From NCBI GenBank assembly GCA_013397115.1, contig VWZW01006253.1, positions 191,687 through 255,686 on the forward strand: 64,000 bases of DNA, in the 5' to 3' direction. This DNA is from Edolisoma coerulescens. Its lineage: Eukaryota; Chordata; Aves; Passeriformes; Campephagidae. Shown here piece after piece: positions 36,001 through 50,001 of the stretch (within the stretch, counting starts at the first letter, position 1; each line of letters begins with the position of its first letter). The notes under the pieces are model-generated. The model searched no databases, was not told the origin of the DNA, and worked only from the letters and a program-made list of their open reading frames with translations. Both the position numbers and the translations under genes were made by a program.

Positions 36001-39000
36001 GTGGTTTTGCTACTATGAGCATTTTCTGTACAACATAAAATTGCTAGTTTCTAAGCAAATCTGTGTGTTAAGTCTCTAGAAAAATATTTTGGAGTGACCT
36101 TTGCTAGTTCTGATGGAATTAAGGACATAGCAACTTGTCTGCAGCTTGTTTTAAAAACAACTGAAAATTTTCTGACAAATATTCCTGCTGCCAGCCAGTT
36201 ACCGTCCAAAAAGGTATGTTCAAGGTCTGTCTCATGTTTGAAGTAGAGCTCAAGTTGTTTTGTGGGTGGCAGCATATGATTCCCAAAATATTGCTTTAAT
36301 AGCATTAGGACCTTCATGAGCTCTAAAAATCTGTCATTTATTAATTAAAAGGTACTAAAGTAGCATTTATAGTGATCTGTGACTTTTCCATAAGCTTTTA
36401 TGTTTATGACAGCAAATGAAGCAAAATAACAAAGTGTATAACTGTTTAAAAGCTGATGTTCTACTTAATACTAAGAAAAAGGGTGTGGGTGGGTATGATG
36501 TTTCTTAAATCCTCATGATCTGAACCTTCTCAAACTGATCTTTCAAAACTAAGTTCTAGAAGGCAGAGTGGGAGTGCAACAAACTTTGTTTGCACTTACG
36601 TGCATACAACAACTAATAAGCCCCTGGTGATTATTCAGTAGGAAAATCCTGTTCTTTTATGTAACTCTAAAATACCAAAGTATAGTTTCCTCTACTCCTC
36701 CTTCCTTGCTTACAAAGGAAGATAGGAAGGTAGTGACAACGCCCCCCCCCCTGCCCCCCCCACCGACTTTCCTCTACAGCATGTTAAATTGTGTGACTTG
36801 TTTGATCTTTGCTATGGAAACAAAAATACAGATTACTATAAAACTGTGGTATCTTGGTGAAGTATGGTATCTCTTGGAGTTGCCAAAAAGTGGTGAATCG
36901 CTCAAAACAGTAGACTGCATCTGTTTTTGATGTTTTCTAATGACTATTTTCTAATGGTCTGAACGGGCAGCTGAAACTGGCAGAAACTAGTATAGTAATA
37001 CAATATGTGCCTTACCACTTTGTTCGCCTTGGATGTAAGCAAGGACATTTTGTGCTTTTTTAAATTGGGTATTAAAAAAGACCAACCAAAACTGAAGATG
37101 GAGCCTAGTAAGAAGCTTATTACTTCTAGTGTACTTTTTGAGTGAGTGGAAAATAAATGTTTTAGAAATCCCTCCAAAACACAAGTTTTTCCCCAGCTGT
37201 ATATATGGATACTACACAGGATTAAGATGCCATGATGACTTCTAGCAAAAGATGACAATTAACTTTTAAATAATTTTATTTAAATAGCAATCACTTTACT
37301 GACTCTCTGAAATAAAGATGAGCAGTGAGCTGAATGTCAGGGAGTTGTGTAACATTGCAAATAGTAGCAAAAATCTAACATTGCGTTGAACTGTGTTCAG
37401 ATTTGTTGATGGCAGTAACTGTGCTGTGAATGGAAAAATAATTGGATTTTGTCATTGGTTAAGTTTTCAGACGGAGAACTTTTCCATTTGTCTCTGTCCT
37501 GCATGAAATGGCAGTCACATAGATGAAGTAAAAATGTGTGGGGTGCTAGTAATTAGTGTTCCATGTGTACTGTAGTTTGGTGCTCCTCTTAATACCTGCC
37601 TACGTGCCTACGGTAGCATTGGCTGGCGGTGTGAGTGGCACAAACCAAGACCTGTGTTTGATGTGAATATGCAGGTGATTCAAAACTGTTCTGAAGATTG
37701 CATTTTTGCTCTTGGCTCTTAGAAATAAGTCACTGAGATCAAAAGATAGAGGCTTAATTATAGCATTGGCTGTGAACACTGCTTTTCACACCAGGTGGAG
37801 GTTTCTACTACTTCCCTGTCATACCAGACTATCTCTGACAGCTTTTGAGGAAAATAGAGCCCAAAATACTCTTGGTTGGTTGTGCCAATGTTTTAGGTTT
37901 CCCTGCCAAGATTATTCTTCAGTATGATCAGGCAATGTCTTAGTGAGATTTGTAGAATATTGATCATATTCTAAGGCTCCATTTATTTTAGTGTATCATC
38001 AGTACAATAGTCCTCTATTTAAAATACTAAATATCAAATTGTTAAAATTTCAGCCAGTGTTGTAAATTCTAGATATTTGGCTCCAGTATTTGTCAGACTT
38101 CATATGAAACTCATGGATCTTGCTATTAAGTTGTTGTTCTATAGAAAAAAAGTAGCAGGTGCAACAGTGGATAGATTTCAGGCAATCAGCGTGCTGTTTT
38201 TGAATACAGGAACTTCAAAACAGGTAAATTATGATTTGTGGTAGATAACAATTATAGACTGCAGCTCATACCTATTAAAAAATGTAAACGTATTGCATTT
38301 TCCTCAAAGCTGATTTGAAATACTAGCATATGATTTGTAAGCCAGAAGAAATAAGGATTTATGGTAACTCACTTAATTGTCAGCTACAGGTTAATTGGCA
38401 TCTACTGTTTAGGATTAATTTAACTTATGTGTCCATTTGTGGTGAAACTGGAGTTTCTGCCTTGTTAATTGTCAATTGCAGACTAGCCCTTGCATGTTAG
38501 GAGCAAATCTAATTTACAGCATATATAAAGAAAAGAAATGTTGACCCAAAACTTAGTCATCTACAAAAATAATAATCTTAATAGTAAATGCTGTACAGCT
38601 ACTTTAAAACTGCAGTCTTTTGCGTACCCCTTGCTTGATCTGTTTTAGTAATAGAAAAGATGCAAGTCAGAAAACTACTAGGGAAAGCAACAGTGGCTGT
38701 CTAGTTCACTGTGTCATGTCCAGCATCAACTTAGAGGTTTTTCTTTCACTTCTTTTTAGGTATCCCTTCTAAAAGTTAAAATCATATGTCGTGGTGGGCC
38801 ACTGTTCCTCACTGATGGGGAATATTAGAAAAGCTTCCCCTACTTTGATATAACAGAAATTAGACACTGATTAGGGTGTGGGGAGCTTTTGCTTTTCCTG
38901 GCTGAGGTTTGTGATGCCTTGATTGAGGCAGGTTTGGGCTCCCATTTGTAACCCAGCTGATGTATATAAGTGCTCAGACAGGGTTGTTTGTGGCTGTGTC

Positions 39001-42000
39001 CTACTTGGGCATTAAATGCAGTGTTAAATGTTAAAAGGAATAAGTGTCTGGTGTTTTCATCTGTGGCACTTAACACACATGTTCCAAGGATTAAAAATTG
39101 CATGAAACCACTCCTAAGTTTTCTTTGTGGTGCCACAGGCCTGCCGAAAATGCTCCCGTGCTGACTGAAAAGCAGTATTTGCTGTGACAGCTGGTTTCAG
39201 CAGTTTGTGTAGTCCTCTTCCCCTTTATACTTCAGTCTCATTTTCTGTAGTTCCATATGGGCCTGTATTCCAGGACAGTAGTAAGTTTCCCAAAACAGAC
39301 TGTGTGTTCCATGTAATAACAGGGGTTTATTGCCTATATTTGTCTTATCCAGAATGATTTCTCACACCATTTTAGTTTTGTGTACAGATTCCTTTTTCTT
39401 TTGTTGTTTCTTAGGAACCTCCAGAAGTTAAGTCTCTTTGGGGATATAAGCATTCTGCAGCAACATGGAACTATATCAAATACGTACCTTGGAAAAGTTG
39501 ACCCTGATGGCAAGAAGATTAAGCAGTAAGTTATATTTGTAAATTATCAAATACAGTGAAATAATAAAAATAGATAATAGAACACAGAAAATCCTGAAAT
39601 ACACAACTAAGAAGCTTTAAGTTTTTTAACAGGATGAAAATCTAAATTCTTGTTCCTGCTATTTACATGAAGTAGTCTGGTTTTGTGGCTGTCGGTTTTT
39701 TGTTGGTTTTTTTTTTTTTTCCCTCCTTTCTCAGCAAGGTGAGAATCCTATCTTTCCTCTTGTCACTATGTTCTAGAAACAATATTATGTTATGTTAAAA
39801 GGGGAGGAGCGATGAGGGGTTGCTACCAGCACCTCTTACTATTTCTGTACATGAAAAAAATTAGAAAAGGAAGTAATCTGTTGTATTTCACAAGAGTTGA
39901 AAACATGTTTGTGTTTATGTTCTCTTTCAAGTTTACTGCTACAACTTATTTCAAATTACATCTGAAAACTAGGCTATGTATTTGCAGAATTCCTGAAATA
40001 TCGCAGCTCTCAGTGTGCTTGTTCAGTTCAGAGGTGTATTTTAGCTTGCCATAATTACAGTACAGGACGGTCCGTGAATGCTTATAATCAAAATGGTTAT
40101 TTGTTCTTTGGAAAAGGTTAAATACAGTATGAGCAGCTACTTACTTCTGGAGTAAATTACCACAGAGGGAGTGATGCTGACTTAACTATTTTAGCAGTAC
40201 TGCTGAAACTTGCGATACAATAAAACCTGAATGCCATAATTTTAATTTGTGTCAATTTAAACATCTTTCTCCCAGTCGCTTGGGAGTGGAATAAGCACAG
40301 CCACTCTAGATCTTTACTATTTTTTGGTTTGAGTGATTTTTAGAACCAGTATAGGTGTATTATCAGATCAATATATGTATGTGAACACAGTCATCAAACT
40401 GAATGCTTGGTCCTGACCTAAATTTGAAAACACTGCAAATACAGCTGTGAGTTACATACTGTGTCTTTGTCATCTGTTATGTTTAGAATGCAGAACCTGG
40501 AGCAATTTGTGATTCTGTCTAATATATGTACTGTAGTGCTGTGTGCAGGTAAAAGGCTCCTTTGGTAAAAGCTCCTTTATTTGATATTCTTTGTGAAAAT
40601 ACAAATATATAATCAAATCTTTGGAAAGGGGCTTGAAGGGAGCCATCTAAGCAGATGTTTACTCAGCTGAGTGTCTGATTAAACGTTTCTTCAAGCAAGT
40701 ATTCACATTTTGGAGCCATAAACCATTCGAAACTCATTATCTAATTTGATGTTAGTCTTTTAGATGAATATTGACCTTTGCACATTTTAGAGTGAGCAAA
40801 TAAATGCTACCTCTTTTTAGTTTAGTTCATTTTGGTGTTAGGTTTTTGTGTTTGTTTGTTGTGGGTTTTTTGTTTGTTTGTTTTGGGGGGCTGGGGTTTT
40901 TTGGGGTTTTTGTTGGGGGTTTTTTTTGTCATTTGTTGGTTTTCTTTCTAGAATAAAACAACGTATTTGGGACCTGCTAGCCTTGTCTAAATTAAAGGAA
41001 AGCTGACAGTGTTTTATTCAGTTGTCTAAAGTTTGAGAAGTAGTAGCAAACTTACTTCAGAAAGTAAATTTTTATGGCTTCTTAGCCATGTTTTTTGCAC
41101 TTGGGGTTTGCATCAGTGAGTTGCAAAATGTGGATGCAGATAACTAGCAGTGAAAGGTATAAGCAACCTTTGGAGACACTGTTATTGGTAGTTGAGGATT
41201 TTTGGAACCTGTATGGTGATAAACTTTACTAGCTGTTTCAGAAACTTCCTGCAATTAAACCGGTCAGGGAAAAAATCGTTATGTTTCCTGAAAGCTGGCT
41301 TTGAGCTGGGTGTAACAGACTGTGGGTGAAATCTCAGCTATTACAGAAGTATTAGGATGCTTCCTCAGGTTAAGGCTGAGGGTTGTCCTAAGGCAGAGGA
41401 GGCTTTGGAGCATGTTTTCAAAAGTACACTTTTGCAGTCATCAGCACGAGTTTGTAATGCTTATTCCTTCTCTGTACAGCATCTGTGTCCCGGGTTACTT
41501 TCTAAAATTCTCTTTACAACTCTGTTTCTTAGTGTTGAGAAGCTCAGTGTAAACAGTACATTTGTCTTAAGTTGAAAAAAGGGTAGTTGTATAAAATTTT
41601 GGCTTTCTGAAATCTGCTTCTCATGATTGATCCATGTGGTTCAGATAGTTTTTCCAAAAGAACCAGTTTAGCCTCTGTTATTAAACAAAATATTTTGATT
41701 GATAGTATTTAATGAAACAAATGACCTCCATATGGACCTTAATAGTATGATTGCTTCCTGTCCCAGGCCATGGATGTGCTTCAGTCCTGGTTAGGACTGG
41801 TTTGGGGACTTAAACAGTAACTCTGCCTGTCTAGTCAGGCTTTAGTCAGTCCTCTGGATGAAAACACCATTAATTGTGAAAGTACATTTTTCTGAGTTTT
41901 TTATTTTTTAAATTGTTTGTTTCAGTATAATAGTTGGTAGGTTGCAGGTCAATGGTGACCATAATTGCTGCCTACAGGGAGCAAAGGGGACTGATGACAC

Positions 42001-45000
42001 TTGTTGAGACATCAGTAGGTTGTGTTGCTTTTTGGCATGTAGTGAGTTCTGCTTGTATTTTCTGTTATATGCTCAAACTTCAGTTTTATAAGTGAGCTTT
42101 GAAATAACTGTGTTAAGTTAGGATAAATGTTGTAGTACATGCTAGGCAGTTGAAGTAAAATTAGTATGGTAATAAAGTAGGTGTTAATTTCCAAGAATTC
42201 ATGTGTCTAATTTTCTAGAATGCAGTTCAGACTATTTTTGCAAACTCCAGTTAGATGCAATCTGTTTATGAAAAATAGAATGTGCATAAGAATTTGCAAA
42301 AGGAGGAAAAAAACCAAACCTGCTAGGGTGTTTAAAAAATTTATTTGAAATATGTTAAAATGAATGACCTCTATCTTGTATAGTGCTTTCTGTCTGGCCT
42401 TTTATAAACCAGGTATTAAAAACGGTTTAGAAATTATTGCTGTTAAATATTCTCTATTGACATGTTTGATCTCTTACTGGCTAAGAACTGGAGAAAGTTT
42501 TCTTAGGACCTCCAGGTCATTAGACTAGCAGCACAAATCTAAATACTTATATAAATACTTCGGTGCTTGCACTAGAACGTTGATGTGCAGATTGCAGTAA
42601 ATCATTCTCTCTCTTTTAAAAGTTTCTTACTGCAATTCCCTCTGGGGAGAAAACCCACCCTAGAGCTGCAGACTTCTATGCCGTATTTCTTTTTATTAAA
42701 TTTTTCAGGTACTAAAACAGTATTCTCCTAAGCTCAGATGTTTAAGTGGTATGAGAACCACAGTTTAAAGAGATTTTTAGTGCAGTGAGGCATATAGATG
42801 GTAGTATTCTACTGAATGCCTCAAAATTGATTTGTCTTCAATAGTTCTGTAAAATATTAAAAGCACTATTAAGATTGATTACCTGGGCTATTACAAAGTA
42901 AATTCTACCATTGCTGCAACCATTACAGCACCTTTTGTAGATGGGTGTGGGGGGAGGGAAGAGTCTTTGGAAGAAATTTGAGATTGTTGTGGTAGAATCG
43001 TTTTCTTTTGGGGGATTGTGAGATAATCTGATTATGACATAATCTTCAATTTAAGCATTGGCAAGAATAATTATGAAATAGACATTGCCAGGATCAAATA
43101 AGGTTCATCTGAAGTCTAAATGAATTTAGGAATAAAATAGAAAGACTACACTGTCTGTAAGTCTTACCTATTGTTTGGAACTGTTTCATTTGTGTCACAG
43201 TTGCCAGTCCTCAGTTTAAAATAAAATGTTTGGACAAATCTGGAAATATTGAAGTCTTTTTACCTGATGGCTATCCTAGGCAAGACCTTGGGAACTGAGG
43301 TGTAAAATAAATACAATAACCACACCAACTTTTCCACTTGGGTGAAGTCAGGCCTTGCAAACCTAGCACCTTCATAGGAGAAGGGAGAAAGCGCGTGCAG
43401 GCAAGGGAGGGGATGAATAAGGATTTGCCGAGGGAGAGGATGAATGAGGGCTGATCTTTTAACTTTATTACAACAGAAAGGTTATGGGGCATCAAAGGTA
43501 GTAGGTGACAGGTTCAGAGCAAGCAAGAAGAGGGAGGAATCACATTGCAAAGTTCTTTATTATTGGGTGTTAGGTTGCTATACGCTCACTTGGCTAAGGG
43601 AGGAACCCAGATGAATTTGTAGAAGTGAAGTCTCTTGAGAGTTACAAAATGCATAAAGCCACCTCTGCTCAGAAGGTCTGAGTTACAAAGTTTTGGAAAC
43701 TAGAGAGATATTTGAAAAATATCCATATGTACTTTTCTTGTTCTGCCACCTTAAGGTGTTAGGGTTTCTCTGCTGTCAGTCAGGATACTGGGCTAAGCCT
43801 TTAATTTTGCCTGGACATTCTCTCTGTTACAGCTATGTGGATGAGAATAACAACTTCGTAATGGTTTTTTTTGCTTAGATGTTTAAAGTATACAGATCCT
43901 CATAGCAATAAAGGAAAAAGTGTTCTATGCAAAACCACTACCTGATTTGAGGAAGAAAAGTTTCTGCTAATGTTGTACTGGATCTTACTTCTTGGTGTTT
44001 TATGGGACTGTCATAGCCTGGCTCAACTGCTTCTCTGTAATGCTGACCAGGGCCCGAGATCAAATACTTACCTACACCTATGTCCAATATGCTGAAAGAA
44101 CACTTGTCTTTTGGGCTTTACAGCTGTGGAGTGAAGACTGGAAAAATACTTATATGGAGAAAGTTTTTTAGAGTGTGATGGTACTATTTGAATTTAATAT
44201 TGAAAATTTAAAATACTTCTGTTACCTTCTTGAACAAAATATCTTAATGTAAAAAACATCTATTCACTAAAAAAAAGGGGTAGGAGAGGTGGGGTGCATC
44301 AGCATAAATTCATAATCTGGCGCTGATAATTTGAGATTGAAATGTTACTGGGTCCAAGTTGTTTCGGTAAAACATGAACCTGTTGTCACTTGAAAATCCA
44401 GTTAGTTGTATGTTTGGAATTAATTATTTAAAGAATCTTCTTGCATGTTTGTTCTTTACCCTTTAATGAGCAAATCATGCAGGTAATTTCACATCATTCT
44501 AACTTATGCTCAAAATCAAGTTTCTGCCACCTTTCATTGAAAATGACTTTTTTTTAATACTGAATTTGCAGTTCTGGAGAGGTTAGGCAATACAAAAAAC
44601 TGTTTTTAAAAACAAGATCTGCATTTGAAAAGCATTACAGGTTTTCTTATTTGCATAACCTTAAAATGTATGTGGGAGGGTGTTAAATACATGCTGGAAA
44701 AAACGTGAAGTGGAGGTTCATAGCGTGCCACCGTTTTTGAAAGACAAAGTACATACTTCTTTTAGTTTGCAATTTTAACCTTTTAAATGCAGTGGATGTT
44801 AAAATGCTCTGGGAGGTCTGCAGTCGGGTTGCAGTTCACAAGAACTATAATAATAGCACCTTCCTGCAGAATAAGGCTATAAATGAAGGAATTCTTGAAT
44901 AAAAAAATTGAATGGTATGCAGTTGGTAAGACTAAACCATGTTTAATAGGATCATTGTCTGTTTTGTTTACTTGCAGAATCCAACAGCTGTTTGAAGAGA

Positions 45001-48000
45001 TATTAGGCAATAGCAGGCAATTGAAATGGCTGTCTTGTGGGTTAATGCTGCAAATAGTAACTCCCACATCATTGTCCTCCTTATCAAACCCCATAGCCAA
45101 CACCATGGAACATCTGAGCTTATTGGACAACCACATCCCTGGTAATACCACTCTTATCACTGCGGTTGAATTGGAGCGCTTTGTGAATCTGCGTTCGCTC
45201 GCTTTGGATTTCTGTGATTTTACAGCTGAAATGGCAAGAGTCCTGGCTGACAGCAACCATGTGCCTTTGCATCGACTGTCTCTCCTGGTCCACAGTGTTT
45301 CCATAATGCACAAGTCATTGGACAATATGCCAAAAGATGAGAATTGGCAGGCGCTGACTCGCAACAGCACTAATCTTCGGGTCTATATAATGGCTTTTGA
45401 TGTCAAGAGTGATGATATGTTAAGGATTCTTAAGCCCAGTATCCCCCTAGAGAGGATTCACTTTGACAGCTATGTCACTTGTGTTTCAGGAGCTGTTGTT
45501 GACCTCATATCCAGGCAGTATGACAAGTTCCTCACTCATTTTATACTAATGAATGATGTGATAGATATGTCTGCCTTCCCAGATCTCAGTGACAACCGGA
45601 ATGAAGATCCACTTGTCTTATTAGCCTGGAGGTGCACAAGACTGTCTCTCCTAGCTGTTCATGGTAGGTAGCACATTGCACGGGCATAGTATGTGCCTTT
45701 TAAATGCTTACAACACTTCAGCCTTTCTGATCATGGTGTATTGTAGTGGAATGTTATTCAAAAGGCTGCTGCACCGTTGCTATACGTGCTGCTGTTGAAG
45801 GTATTTATTGTATATGAGTTTTAAACGTACTTGTATCTTACTAACTTCTATTGAGAAGTCACATAGGATATTTTTAAACTCCTCACAGAAATGAGGATAA
45901 CTTAAGAGGTGAGCATTCCAGGAGGCTTATCCTACAAGTGGTCTGCACTGTGCAAGTTCCATTAAGTGACTGGTTATGTGCATGTGAACTGAAAACATCT
46001 GCTGTTTTTCTGTGAGCTCATATGCTGGCAAGATTAGATGATTTTGCTTCCTGTTTGTAAGTGACATGAGTTAAGTGCCTCAAAACTGAGAGGAAGAAAT
46101 TTGTTACCGGTTTGGTAAGACTACCAGCAGATGAAAGCTGAAAAATATGTGGAGGAGGTTGCCTCACTGAGTGCATTGGTTTCACCAGTAATACCAGAGC
46201 TAGGTTTATCCCACCTATTTATTTACCATATAGTAGCAAATAACTTTTAGAATTTATTTAGCTCTGTCATCAATAGAGCACTTGGTGGTAGAAGTTACAG
46301 CAGTCTGGCAAATTTTAAGGCACCTGAAACTGAAATAATGCAGAATAATGCATTTTTGTTTGTGCTGGAATCAGCTTACCAAGACCAAGTTTGCTGATGC
46401 GTGAAGGAGTTAAGCGATGACTGTATTGTGTTGCATAAGAATGAATGTGTTTCCTCAGACTGCTTGGGGGAGTAAATCTCCAGTTGTTCAGTATAAACAG
46501 AAGGCCTTCAGCAGCAGGAGGTGTACATTCAGATTTTCATCAGTTGAAGTCAGAAGGTCCTGCTGTATTTGCTCTTTTTTTTTTCATGGTCTTTTACTGA
46601 AACATCATTGCTGGGAGCAGGGAGGGCATGATCAATTTCAGTGTCTCTCCTTAACAGTTTCCAGGTGAGACAGATTTTGGATACTCGCACATGACTGTAC
46701 CAGTCTAGGTGTGGATTTTAGCACTTCCTTCTAAAATTTGGATACATGTTTGAGGACCTTTAAAAAAAATGTAAAAATTGCATGTTACCTGTAATTATCC
46801 TCCTGCTACAGAAAAGTCCTCTAATATATTATCTAACTGTAAATGCTTGTGAACCAGCTAAACATAAGCTAGTGTAAGTATCATTTAATATCAGCATGTG
46901 TCCATTCAGTAGAAGGTATTAGTCTGTGCAGAGCATTGGGAAAGCAAAGTCTTTTATGCTGCTTTCTAGCAAATGGTTGTTGCTAAATCACCTTTCTTTG
47001 GAGAGATGCTGTGTCTGCCTGTGTGAGAGAATGGCCAAATATCACCTTCCTGTTGCATTGGGGTTCAGATTCTTTACCCTTCTTTTCCCCCTCCTTGCAG
47101 CAGAAGCTAGCTAAGCTGTTTGTAAATGCCTCCTGATCTTTTCTAAGCTGTGAACATAACTTCTCTAGTGCTATATTGTAAGCATCTTTCTTGGAGAGTA
47201 GTAACTGTAGGAAGAACACTATTAGGAAGAAATATCCAGAATGCTGTGATGCCTCAGTACAGCATCTTAGCCTCATACTTGGATTCTCTGAGGTTTACCA
47301 TATAATGTTTTCTGGCTCCACTTGTCGTATTATACTGTCAAGTTTCCTTCAGGAAAAGAAGGTGGTTTTGTTCGAGGTGCCATAATTCGCTTTAAGTGCT
47401 CAGGTATCTTCTTCTGAAGTGCTCAGGTATCTGTCTCCTGAAGTGGTTATTCTTCAGGTTCCAGTGCTTCTTAGGCTTTTTTTTGTGTGTGTGTTTATGT
47501 GTATGTTTCCTCTTCTGGTATTAGTTTACTTTTGAAAAAAGCTTTCATTTACCTCTAGTTTTGGCTGCCATTTGTCACTGACTGGAAGAGGAAGGGGAAA
47601 ACATATGCTAAGGACACTTTATATGGGGTGCCTTGGGATTGTCTTTTGTGAGAAGACATCATCTTTCCACCAAGGCAGCATGTCCAGGAGCCAGAGGAAG
47701 GCAGATGTTAAATGCATTCTTGCAGAATGAAGAAAGGGTGTAAAGAGTGTGTGGCCATTTGGGATGGGATGGAGATAGTATGATACTCATGGTGGTATGA
47801 TCTGGCACTGTGAATAAAAAGCATGGTTCATCTGTGAGAACAGAGGCCTTTTTTTATTTTTTCTTCCTCCTTAAGGGAAGGATATTTCCACATGGACTTT
47901 TATGACTTTGTGTTATAAGCATATTAGCGAAGTTTTATTCTGTCCATGAATAAAACTGTCTAAAACTAAAGTTGAAATTTTTGCTAGCAAGGAAGAACAA

Positions 48001-50001
48001 ATTACAGTGTACTCATGGTAAATTTGTTGTTCAGTGATACCAGTAGTAAAGTGATTGTTTCCTCTTAACTCTGAATACTTAGCTGGACAGAGATTTTTTG
48101 TCAGCTGGGAAGTCACTAAGAAGTTTCAGGCAAAACGTTTGAAAGGAGAGTTAATGTAAAATGAGACTAAGTTGGGAATAAGGTGGTTGTTCTAGTGATT
48201 AGAGGATCTCACCATGAAAAGTTACAGCAAAAGCCATACACTTGACCACAGGATGCTAAAGGGGTTTTGTGTGCAGGACTTCTTTTTTCCTTTATTCTTG
48301 CACTTGCTTTCAAGGATTTCTTCGGTAAGTTCCTTTACAGTCAGGTTAACTGGAAGGTGTTGTGAGCTCCTTCATGTCCTGATAGGAGAGTGTCATCATA
48401 CAGGGAGGAATTTTCCATTGAGTTTTATGTCCCTAATAAGGAAGGGACATTGAATTAAGCTGCCTGAATTAAGACAGCTTCATCTTCTGTGGACAGTTGT
48501 GTTGAAGGTGAAGTATCCAGCAGATGAAGATTGTGGGAATTTATGCATTGCTAATGGCTAATATACCAGAAATGAACCTCACAGATGCCTGCAGGCTTCT
48601 TTGTTGAAAACCTGCCCTAACCAATGTATTTACAGAGACACAGTAGATAAAAGTAAAAGAAAACAGAATGGAAGTTTCTTTTCTTTATTACTTTGACGTA
48701 TTTTCTTCATTCTCTGTTTTATTTTGATACATTATGATGTAGAGCATGTTAACTGCATATTATTGGAAGACCAAACCACAGTTAGCTTTTACTCCTCAGC
48801 TGTTTAGCTTTCCCAGTTCAAATATTGTGCAGACTGAAGCTTTACTTGGAATCTACTTGGGCATCTCACCAAGAAGCTTAGCACCTGTGAGAATGATGAT
48901 GAAGGCAGAAATGAGCCTTTCCTTTTGCAGTGGTAGGGCTGATTTGGCAGAGCTCCCCAAAAGGGAAGTTCCCAGACCATCTGTGGTTTGCATCTGAATA
49001 GGGAGGAGCTGTGCATTTCCTTTAGCCAGGGCACAGAAAGCCTACAGGTAACTGGGGAGTAGGAGTTTTTAAAGAGGAATGCCAATATGTAATGCGAAGA
49101 GAGGGAAGCTTTGTAATTATGTTTTATCTCAGACAGAATAACAAGATACATGTAGTTTATTTTATATTTTTATATATATACATATACATACACACACACA
49201 CTGGGGTGACCTGAAGAGGCTGGAGAGGCTTCTGGTTTATGTGCGTGCTGACTTTTTGTTTGGTGGTGGCTTTTTTTTTTTAATAAGTCTACTTTCTAAA
49301 GCAACAAAAGCAAATCTTTTCTTCTAGCATAAGCAGAGTTTTAAAGAAGTCCTTTTATGCATTCACTTAATTGATAACTTACTTTTTTCATTCTAATTTT
49401 ACTACAGAGTAGATTACAGGAGGTTTGAAATGGTGTATATATATAACTTAGAGTAGTCCACTCTAAGTGGAGCAAGTGGGGGAAAAAGATCTAGAGAAGC
49501 TTGGTGAAACTATCTGAAATATTTTTATACTTTCTTATCCAGCATATAAAATGGGGGCTTCACTTCTTGAAACCAGAAAGCCCCCACCATGCTCTAGGGG
49601 AATTCTGCCAGATGGTACATGACAGAATAGGTTGGGAGAGATACTGGGATGGTCTGGTGTTAAGTACTACAGTAAGAAAATGCCTTGTAGGAAAATGACA
49701 GAGCGACTTTGTTTTTCTTTTCCCCATAGGTTACACAGTCTGGGCTCATAATCTTATAGCAATTGCTCGTCTTCGTGGCTCTGACCTGAAAGTACTGGAA
49801 GTCACAGAAGAAAGCATTGAATTTGACCAAGGAGAACTGGCTGATCAGGATGTGGATCCAGTACACAATTTCATTGAGCAAGTATCTCTCGGATTGGGTC
49901 GACCTTGGCACGCCGTCATGGACATAGAGCTGCTCAGTGTCTTCACTGAGCCAACCCGTCACTTTTACAGGGAGATGCAAAGCTTCAGTGAAGGCATTTA
50001 G
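32940..50001 (+). CDS. FBXO33: FBXO33, F-box protein 33 (5' end in gap)
   Basis: Exons are 32940-33061 (partial), 39415-39525, 44978-45663 and 49730-50001, joined in phase by GT-AG introns, for 396 readable residues (human 555). Key stretches are WLDLLRTYLELVLCVLSS, LSLFGDISILQQHGTISNT, VDPDGKKIKQIQQLFEEIL, MEHLSLLDNHIPGNTTLITA and a C-terminus of HFYREMQSFSEGI. These match FBXO33 closely along the whole length. FBXO33 is the substrate adaptor of an SCF (SKP1-CUL1-F-box) ubiquitin ligase; YBX1 is a reported substrate. The SKP1-binding F-box belongs to the N-terminal ~150 residues hidden in the gap, so it is inferred, not seen. The gene diverges from ZNF410 and converges on MIA2, its neighbour in human. 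Confidence 0.93.
33062..39414 (+). other. FBXO33: FBXO33 intron 1 (6.4 kb)
   Basis: AT-rich intron. It contains a C-run tract at 36742-36761 and no CR1 or exon that I can recognise. Confidence 0.55.
36742..36761. repeat. Poly-C tract C10-TG-C8
   Basis: Two C homopolymers of ten and eight bases separated by TG; the minus strand carries the matching G runs. An isolated low-complexity site in FBXO33 intron 1, prone to length error. Confidence 0.85.
39415..39525 (+). CDS. FBXO33: FBXO33 exon 2
   Basis: Acceptor TTGTTTCTTAG ends at 39414; donor GTAAGT at 39526. Encodes NLQKLSLFGDISILQQHG to KVDPDGKKIK, matching FBXO33. Confidence 0.92.
39526..44977 (+). other. FBXO33: FBXO33 intron 2 (5.5 kb)
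   Basis: AT-rich intron with a T/G-rich, G-run tract at 40842-40930. No exon or mobile element recognised. Confidence 0.55.
40842..40930 (+). repeat. T/G tract with potential G-quadruplex
   Basis: Repeats of GTTT and G runs. Between 40885 and 40919, four G runs of 6, 4, 4 and 5 are separated by loops of 2, 6 and 8 bases, all on the transcribed-sense strand of FBXO33. Confidence 0.65.
44978..45663 (+). CDS. FBXO33: FBXO33 exon 3 (main conserved exon)
   Basis: Acceptor TTACTTGCAG ends at 44977; donor GTAGGT at 45664. Encodes about 229 residues, including RQLKWLSCGLMLQIVTPTS, ERFVNLRSLALDFCDFTAEM and DKFLTHFILMNDVIDMSAF, with LRR-like leucine spacing. A 195-residue minus-strand ORF across this exon is a shadow. 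Confidence 0.95.
47394..47440 (+). repeat. Two-copy 23/24-base tandem duplication
   Basis: AAGTGCTCAGGTATC begins at both 47394 and 47417, followed by TTCTTCTG and TGTCTCCTG. A third partial AAGTGG follows. Confidence 0.85.
49159..49201. repeat. TA/CA dinucleotide microsatellite
   Basis: TATATTTTTATATATATACA runs into CATATACATA and ends in (CA)n. Confidence 0.85.
49730..50001 (+). CDS. FBXO33: FBXO33 exon 4 and stop
   Basis: Acceptor TTTTCCCCATAG ends at 49729. Encodes YTVWAHNLIAIARLRGSDLK, GELADQDVDPVHNFIEQVS and a terminal REMQSFSEGI, with TAG at 49999-50001. Confidence 0.95.

Larger units (their letters stand above)
45664..49729 (+). other. FBXO33: FBXO33 intron 3 (4.1 kb)
   Basis: Contains a 23/24-base tandem duplication at 47394-47440 and a TA/CA microsatellite at 49159-49201. 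No exon recognised. Confidence 0.55.

Noticed and set aside
44783..45370. 195-residue minus-strand ORF
   Set aside because: Antisense shadow of FBXO33 exon 3, which is strongly conserved on the plus strand.
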